DNA from: Akkermansiaceae bacterium
GTDB lineage: Bacteria > Verrucomicrobiota > Verrucomicrobiia > Verrucomicrobiales > Akkermansiaceae
DNA: 64,000 nt
Assembly (NCBI GenBank): GCA_017798145.1
Contig: CP059069.1
Coordinates: 4,015,226 to 4,079,225, forward strand
Reading direction: 5' to 3'
The stretch's first letter is position 1. Each line of letters starts with the position of its first letter. Below, piece by piece: positions 60,412-64,000 of this stretch. The notes under the pieces are model-generated. The model saw nothing but the letters and a program-made list of their open reading frames with translations. It was not told where the DNA came from and searched no databases. The position numbers and the translations under genes were made by a program.

Positions 60412-61837
60412 TTTCGATTTCGAGGAAAAGGTTCACCCCCGTTGAATCCGCCTTCACGGATGCCGATGTCACGGGCACGTTGTCCGGAATGAGATCCTGC
60501 ATGTCGGCGTCGTCGCGGTAGATCAGGTTCCACTCCATCACATATTCCATCCATGCCTTGCGCGGGTTGCTGGCGGCGACGTTGGTGACGATGACCCTGC
60601 CGCCCGGGCGCACCATCGTGCAGAACAGTTCCACGAGGCGCTTGCAGACGCGCTGGGAAAGGTAGTCGAAGAGTCCGGCGCAATAGACCACATCGTAGTT
60701 CCTGAAATCCTCCTCGCCGCCCTGCGTGGCCGCACGCAAGAGCTGGTGCACGGATCTCTGGAAATAGCGCACCTGCGTTTCCCTGCCTCCGGCCATCCTC
60801 GCCTCGTTGATCCGGGCGCGGGTGTATTCGAGGGTTTCCGCATTGAAATCAAGCAGGTCGATCTCCGCGAGCTCGCTCTCCTCGCACTCGCGCAGGAACC
60901 TCTGCACCTCCACCGCAGGGCCGCAGGCGAGGTTGAACACGCGCGTCTTGCCCTTGGCCACTCGCTTGGTGCATTCGCCGCGCAGGAGATCGACCAGGAA
61001 ATCGATGCGGTTGCGGTGCGCCACGACAGGCTCGGTGTTGAGCAGGGCGTAGTTGAGGATCTTGGCGAAGGCCGAGGAGCCCTCGTAGGGATTGCGCAGC
61101 ATCATGTTCACCATCTCGTAGTCGCCCGCATAGCCGAGAGGCTTGGTGAACGTGCGGTAGAGGAAGGGCGAGCAGAGCACGATGGGATGGAGCTGCCGGC
61201 GCACATAGGACTTGTGCACCGCAATCCCTTCCTCCCCCACATCCTTGGCAACCTGCTCGAAGGCCTCCATCGAGGGGATCACCTCCTCGACGACCCGCTG
61301 CTCCACCTTCGAGAAGATCTCCTTCTCCATGTCCTCACGCCGGCGCGTCACCGTCGTCCTGATACCGACATCGATGCCGGTGAGCCAGTGCTGCACGCCG
61401 GAAAGCATGCTGGAGAGGTCCGCCACGACGATCTTGAAGGGGTCGTTCACCTCGTTGCCTGTCTTCCACTCGCGCATGAAATCAGAGAACTGCGACCTGA
61501 GATCCGAGTTCGGCTCGCCTTGGCCGATCTCCGCCGAGATCCCCGCGAGGAAATCCACCTCCATCCAGCCCTCGTCGAGCATCGCTTCGCAGACCAGGAC
61601 GATGCCGGTGTTGAGGAGATTGCTCACCACCGCCTTGCCGTTGTACAGGAGCCTGCGCGATGCCATGATTCGGAAATCCGATAGAACTTCCGAAAGCTGG
61701 AGAATGCTGTATGGGTTGTAGATTTCGAAAACTACGGAATACCGTTTGATACGCAGGAGGTTTGCCGTCAGTTCGGTTCCTTGGCTGTTGCGGCAGGTGA
61801 TGACGCTTTGGGATGTTTTGCTCTGGTTGAGATCCAT
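60398..61837 (-). CDS. PhcB-like SAM-dependent methyltransferase (3-hydroxy fatty acid methyl ester signal synthesis type)
   Basis: 479 residues from the ATG at 61837; another in-frame start at 61894 would add 19 residues. Residues ~10-95 look like a PilZ-type or related beta domain (SVITCRNSQGTELTANLLRI; AVVSNLLNTGIVLVCEAMLD). A helical middle (~110-270) includes FTKPLGYAGDYEMVNMML, a conserved stretch of PhcB-type methyltransferases. The Rossmann domain starts with VFNLACGPAVEVQRFL (300-315), then IDLLDFN (326-332, acidic loop for SAM) and VYCAGLFDYL. In Ralstonia, PhcB methylates 3-hydroxy fatty acids to make the quorum-sensing signals 3-OH PAME/MAME. The product here is unknown. It is first in an operon with the hybrid kinase and the PhcQ-like regulator. 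Confidence 0.85.
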   Translation of the reverse strand: MDLNQSKTSQSVITCRNSQGTELTANLLRIKRYSVVFEIYNPYSILQLSEVLSDFRIMASRRLLYNGKAVVSNLLNTGIVLVCEAMLDEGWMEVDFLAGISAEIGQGEPNSDLRSQFSDFMREWKTGNEVNDPFKIVVADLSSMLSGVQHWLTGIDVGIRTTVTRRREDMEKEIFSKVEQRVVEEVIPSMEAFEQVAKDVGEEGIAVHKSYVRRQLHPIVLCSPFLYRTFTKPLGYAGDYEMVNMMLRNPYEGSSAFAKILNYALLNTEPVVAHRNRIDFLVDLLRGECTKRVAKGKTRVFNLACGPAVEVQRFLRECEESELAEIDLLDFNAETLEYTRARINEARMAGGRETQVRYFQRSVHQLLRAATQGGEEDFRNYDVVYCAGLFDYLSQRVCKRLVELFCTMVRPGGRVIVTNVAASNPRKAWMEYVMEWNLIYRDDADMQDLIPDNVPVTSASVKADSTGVNLFLEIEIGSR

Positions 61838-61920
61838 TCTTGGTGTTTGAACGGAAGGGGTTTGGCAAATAACGGGCGATTTCACAAGCCACATGACCCT
61901 AACATCCTAAAATAGCCCAC

Positions 61921-61960
61921 CAATGGCCGTTTTTGGGTAACGATGGCCGTTTTTGGGTAA
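61921..61960. repeat. 20-bp tandem repeat upstream of the PhcB-like operon
   Basis: Two adjacent 20-bp units, 61921-61940 and 61941-61960, identical except for one base; the invariant core is ATGGCCGTTTTTGGGTAA. On the minus strand they lie 84-123 bases upstream of the methyltransferase ATG. A 20-bp period, close to two turns of the helix, places both copies on the same face of DNA, as expected of paired binding sites for a dimeric regulator. The 18-base core is not palindromic. Confidence 0.85.
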
Positions 61961-62039
61961 TGAATTTTCTTTTTCGCCCCAAATTACTGATTAGTTTATT
62001 ACCAACAGAGGCGAGCAAACGGCGCAAGCCTGAACAAAC

Positions 62040-62195
62040 CTCTGGGACATATCCTTGGTCTCCGATGATAGATTCGGGTACGTTGGCGCAATCCGGGGGG
62101 AAAACCGCCGTATGCCCGACTTCGGTCCGGAGTCCATTTTGGGGGGAATGTGCAATAAAGGGCGCGGGCTGGAAACAGTCCGCGCCTCTTTTTTG
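62040..62195 (+). ncRNA. Candidate structured small RNA with intrinsic terminator
   Basis: The plus strand between the methyltransferase and the cyclophilin gene folds as a long interrupted rod ending in a terminator. Pairings seen are ACAT (62047-62050) with ATGT (62148-62151), GGTCTCCG (62057-62064) with CGGAGTCC (62128-62135), TCGGG (62074-62078) with CCCGA (62115-62119), TAC (62079-62081) with GTA (62110-62112), and GGCG (62085-62088) with CGCC (62106-62109). A strong hairpin plus T-run closes it. No open frame over 30 codons with a start fits this strand. A rod with internal loops and a size near 150 bases would suit a 6S-like or other regulatory RNA, or a leader attenuator of the downstream gene. 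No family consensus was matched. Confidence 0.4.
62161..62195 (+). terminator. Intrinsic terminator
   Basis: GGCGCGGGCTG-GAAA-CAGTCCGCGCC (62161-62186) forms an 11-bp stem with one G-T pair and a GAAA tetraloop, followed directly by TCTTTTTTG (62187-62195). It is the strongest terminator in the window and is oriented for plus-strand transcripts. Since the nearest upstream gene is on the other strand, it must end a non-coding transcript or act as an attenuator before the cyclophilin gene at 62258. Confidence 0.88.
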
Positions 62196-62257
62196 TCCTG
62201 CACTCGGCCGCCAAGTCCGCTTGCCAAGCCCCGCCGGAGCGCATAGGACTCGTGCCG

Positions 62258-62863
62258 ATGAAAAGACGATACGCAATCATTTCCATGGCCAGCCTTGCCC
62301 TGCTCGGCGCCTGCAACGCGGATAAGGCAACCGGGCCTGCTGCCTCGGAAGCCGCCGCAACCGCTCCTGCGGAAGGCTCGCCCAAGGTCAGCATAAAGAC
62401 CAGCAAGGGTGAGATCGTCGTGCAGCTGGATGCGGCGAAGGCACCCATCACCGTGAAGAACTTCCTCGGATACGTGAACTCGAAGCACTACGATGGCACG
62501 GTCTTTCACCGCATCATCGACGGATTCATGATCCAGGGAGGAGGGATGGCGCTCGATGCGGGGAGGCTCGTGGAAAAGCAGACCGGAGCCGGCATCAAGA
62601 ACGAGAGCAGCAACGGACTCAAGAACGACACCGGGACCATCGCCATGGCGCGCACGCCGGATCCGGACAGCGCCACCGCTCAGTTTTTCATCAACGTCGC
62701 GGACAACGACGCCCTCAACTTCCCGAGCAACGGCGGCTATGCCGTGTTCGGAAAGGTCATCGAGGGCATGGAGGTGGTCAATGCCATCAAGGCGGTGAAA
62801 ACCGCAGCGGGGGATGTTCCCGTGGAGCCGGTGGTCATCGAGAGCGCCAGGGTGCTTGAGTGA
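62258..62863 (+). CDS. Peptidyl-prolyl cis-trans isomerase, cyclophilin-type lipoprotein
   Basis: 201 residues from the ATG at 62258; a GTG two codons earlier is also in frame. An N-terminal lipoprotein signal ([18 protein letters not shown]) has lipobox L-L-G-A-C, placing the protein in the periplasm on a membrane. After an Ala/Thr linker, the cyclophilin domain (about 45-200) has [20 protein letters not shown] (catalytic Arg in FHRI), [16 protein letters not shown] and [10 protein letters not shown]. It would assist proline isomerisation in exported proteins. The gene follows the candidate RNA terminator and precedes plsY by 21 bases. Confidence 0.94.
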   Translation: MKRRYAIISMASLALLGACNADKATGPAASEAAATAPAEGSPKVSIKTSKGEIVVQLDAAKAPITVKNFLGYVNSKHYDGTVFHRIIDGFMIQGGGMALDAGRLVEKQTGAGIKNESSNGLKNDTGTIAMARTPDPDSATAQFFINVADNDALNFPSNGGYAVFGKVIEGMEVVNAIKAVKTAAGDVPVEPVVIESARVLE

Positions 62864-62884
62864 AGCCAACCCCACGCCGCCACC

Positions 62885-63610
62885 ATGCAAGTCTGGCTCT
62901 GCCCGCTCCTCGCCTTCCTCTGCGGCTCCATCCCTTTCGGGCTGATCATCGCGAGGGCCAGCGGCATCGATATCCGCAAGCACGGCTCCGGAAACATCGG
63001 CGCCACCAACGTGTTCCGCATCGTCGGGAAAAAACACGGGCTGACATGCCTCCTGCTTGATGCGCTCAAAGGCTTCGCGCCCGTGGTGATCGCCATCAAC
63101 CTCGTCCGCTTTTCCGGCCACGTCCCGCAGATCCACATCGGGCTGCTTGACGCATTCAGCCTTGAGCTGCCCGCCGGGGAGCAGCTCAAGGCCCAGCTCA
63201 TCCATGTCGTCACAGCGCTGGCCGCCGTGCTGGGGCACAACTATTCGCCCTGGATTGGCTTCAGGGGAGGGAAGGGGATCGCCACCTCCGCCGGGGTGCT
63301 CATCGCCCTGATGCCCATGGCCGTGCTCATCCTGCTGGTGCTTTTCCTCATCACCCTCATTGCCACCCGCTATGTGGCCGTCGCCAGCATGGTTGCCGCG
63401 GCGTCGCTGCCGGTGCTCACGCACATCGGGGCGCGTTTCCACGGGAAATGGGAGGACGGCACCTGGAACAAGCCCCTTTTCGCCTTTTCACTGGCCATCG
63501 CCATCCTCGCCATCTGGAAGCACCGCACAAACATCCGGCGCCTGCGAGACGGAACGGAATCGCGCTTTTCATGGGGCGGGAAATCCAAGCGGACGGAGGT
63601 GGCGGAATGA
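62885..63610 (+). CDS. plsY: Glycerol-3-phosphate acyltransferase
   Basis: 241 residues, the acyl-phosphate-dependent PlsY that makes lysophosphatidic acid, first acylation in phospholipid synthesis. Conserved loops are GSIPFGLIIARASGIDIRKHGSGNIGATNVFR (read as SIPFGLI and GSGNIGATNV), then LLDALKGFAPV, GHNYSPWIGFRGGKGIATSAGVL and the C-terminal KHRTNIRRL. Five or more membrane segments alternate with these loops. Its length exceeds the usual ~200 residues by a longer central loop (HVPQIHIGLLDAFSLELPAG) and a charged tail. Its stop overlaps the gpsA start, and gpsA makes its glycerol-3-phosphate substrate, a well-known functional pairing. Confidence 0.96.
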   Translation: MQVWLCPLLAFLCGSIPFGLIIARASGIDIRKHGSGNIGATNVFRIVGKKHGLTCLLLDALKGFAPVVIAINLVRFSGHVPQIHIGLLDAFSLELPAGEQLKAQLIHVVTALAAVLGHNYSPWIGFRGGKGIATSAGVLIALMPMAVLILLVLFLITLIATRYVAVASMVAAASLPVLTHIGARFHGKWEDGTWNKPLFAFSLAIAILAIWKHRTNIRRLRDGTESRFSWGGKSKRTEVAE

Positions 63611-64000
63611 GGTTCGATGGCGCCGCCATCCTCGGCTCCGGGTCGTTCGGCACGGCAATCGCCATGCTGCTGGCTCCGAAGCTCGCCCGCATCACGCTCA
63701 TCGGGCGCGATGCCGCCGTCGCGGAGGGCATCAACGCCCGGCACCGCAATCCCCAGTATCTCAGCGATATCCTCCTGCCCGCGAACATCACCGCCGGCAC
63801 GGATGTCGCTGCGGCCGCAGGCTACCCGCTGCTCATCTTCGCCGTGCCAACCGCCGCCACCCGAGCTTGCGCCGAAGAGATCGCGCGCGCCGGCCTTCCG
63901 GGCTCTGCGGTGCTGCTTTCCTGTGCCAAGGGCATCGAGAAAAGCACAGGGGAAAGGATGAGCGGGATACTCCATTCCGTCCTTCCCGGCAATCCCCTGG
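63607..64000 (+). CDS. gpsA: Glycerol-3-phosphate dehydrogenase [NAD(P)+], 3'-truncated by the window end
   Basis: 131 residues are visible, beginning at the ATG at 63607, which overlaps the plsY stop (ATGA). The nucleotide-binding motif is GSGSFGTAIAMLLA (10-23). Next come NPQYLSDILLPANITAGTD, the FAVPT segment and CAKGIE, all family hallmarks of bacterial GpsA. It reduces dihydroxyacetone phosphate to glycerol-3-phosphate, feeding PlsY. The catalytic lysine and C-terminal helical domain lie beyond the window. The gene is visibly intact so far. Confidence 0.93.
   Translation, partial: MRFDGAAILGSGSFGTAIAMLLAPKLARITLIGRDAAVAEGINARHRNPQYLSDILLPANITAGTDVAAAAGYPLLIFAVPTAATRACAEEIARAGLPGSAVLLSCAKGIEKSTGERMSGILHSVLPGNPL

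Noticed and set aside
61991..63442. 483-codon minus-strand open frame across the candidate RNA, cyclophilin and plsY
   Set aside because: Spans the terminator and two confident plus-strand genes; composition is a shadow.

Overview
The window is a GC-rich, gene-dense bacterial chromosome segment, most likely from a member of the Verrucomicrobiota close to Verrucomicrobiaceae (Luteolibacter/Haloferula-like). This placement is inferred from content. The window has a formylglycine sulfatase, a DUF1080 (3-keto-disaccharide hydrolase-like) protein, a large dehydrogenase-like protein with HEAT-type region and terminal CxxCH cytochrome, a SASA esterase with an SHD1-like N-terminus, squalene-cyclase-fold repeats, bactofilins and a GTP-dependent PEP carboxykinase. 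No rRNA, tRNA, integrase, intact insertion sequence or CRISPR array was seen.

Layout. 1-8.1 kb: a 5'-truncated unknown gene, a DUF1003 membrane protein, a minus-strand set (PTS IIA-like, argS, CBS-containing Mn-pyrophosphatase), then hemC and a cobA-hemD fusion for tetrapyrrole synthesis. 8.1-15.9 kb: a complete type I restriction-modification locus (hsdM, hsdS, an AlbA_2/Schlafen-type gene, hsdR). 16-22.3 kb: DUF1080 protein, a zinc/manganese-type ABC transporter, a phosphohexomutase and a sulfatase. 22.7-25.1 kb: kdsB-pyrG. 26.4-34.9 kb: a translationally coupled plus-strand operon of six envelope or secreted proteins, ending in three tandem paralogues. 35-41 kb: an adenylate-kinase-like fusion, pckG, a type IIA topoisomerase A subunit and a CvfB-like S1 protein. 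41.2-45 kb: a cytochrome-tailed dehydrogenase-like protein and a SASA esterase. 45.2-52.3 kb: dnaE, a TPR membrane protein, two bactofilins (one with two zinc ribbons) and nadA. 52.4-56.1 kb: a pseudopilin, a tiny lipoprotein, a FadL-type porin and two SDR dehydrogenases, with a short AraC regulator facing them. 62.2-64 kb: a cyclophilin lipoprotein, plsY and the start of gpsA.

The most interesting region is 56.6-62.2 kb. A minus-strand operon encodes a PhcB-like methyltransferase, a hybrid kinase with the order membrane-HK-REC-HK, and a PhcQ-like response regulator. The gene order resembles the phcB-phcS-phcR-phcQ quorum-sensing operon of Ralstonia, with the PhcS and PhcR roles apparently fused in one protein. 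Two 20-bp tandem repeats lie upstream of the operon, and beyond them is a candidate structured small RNA with a strong intrinsic terminator.

All functional calls come from reading protein motifs and gene order. No database search was run.
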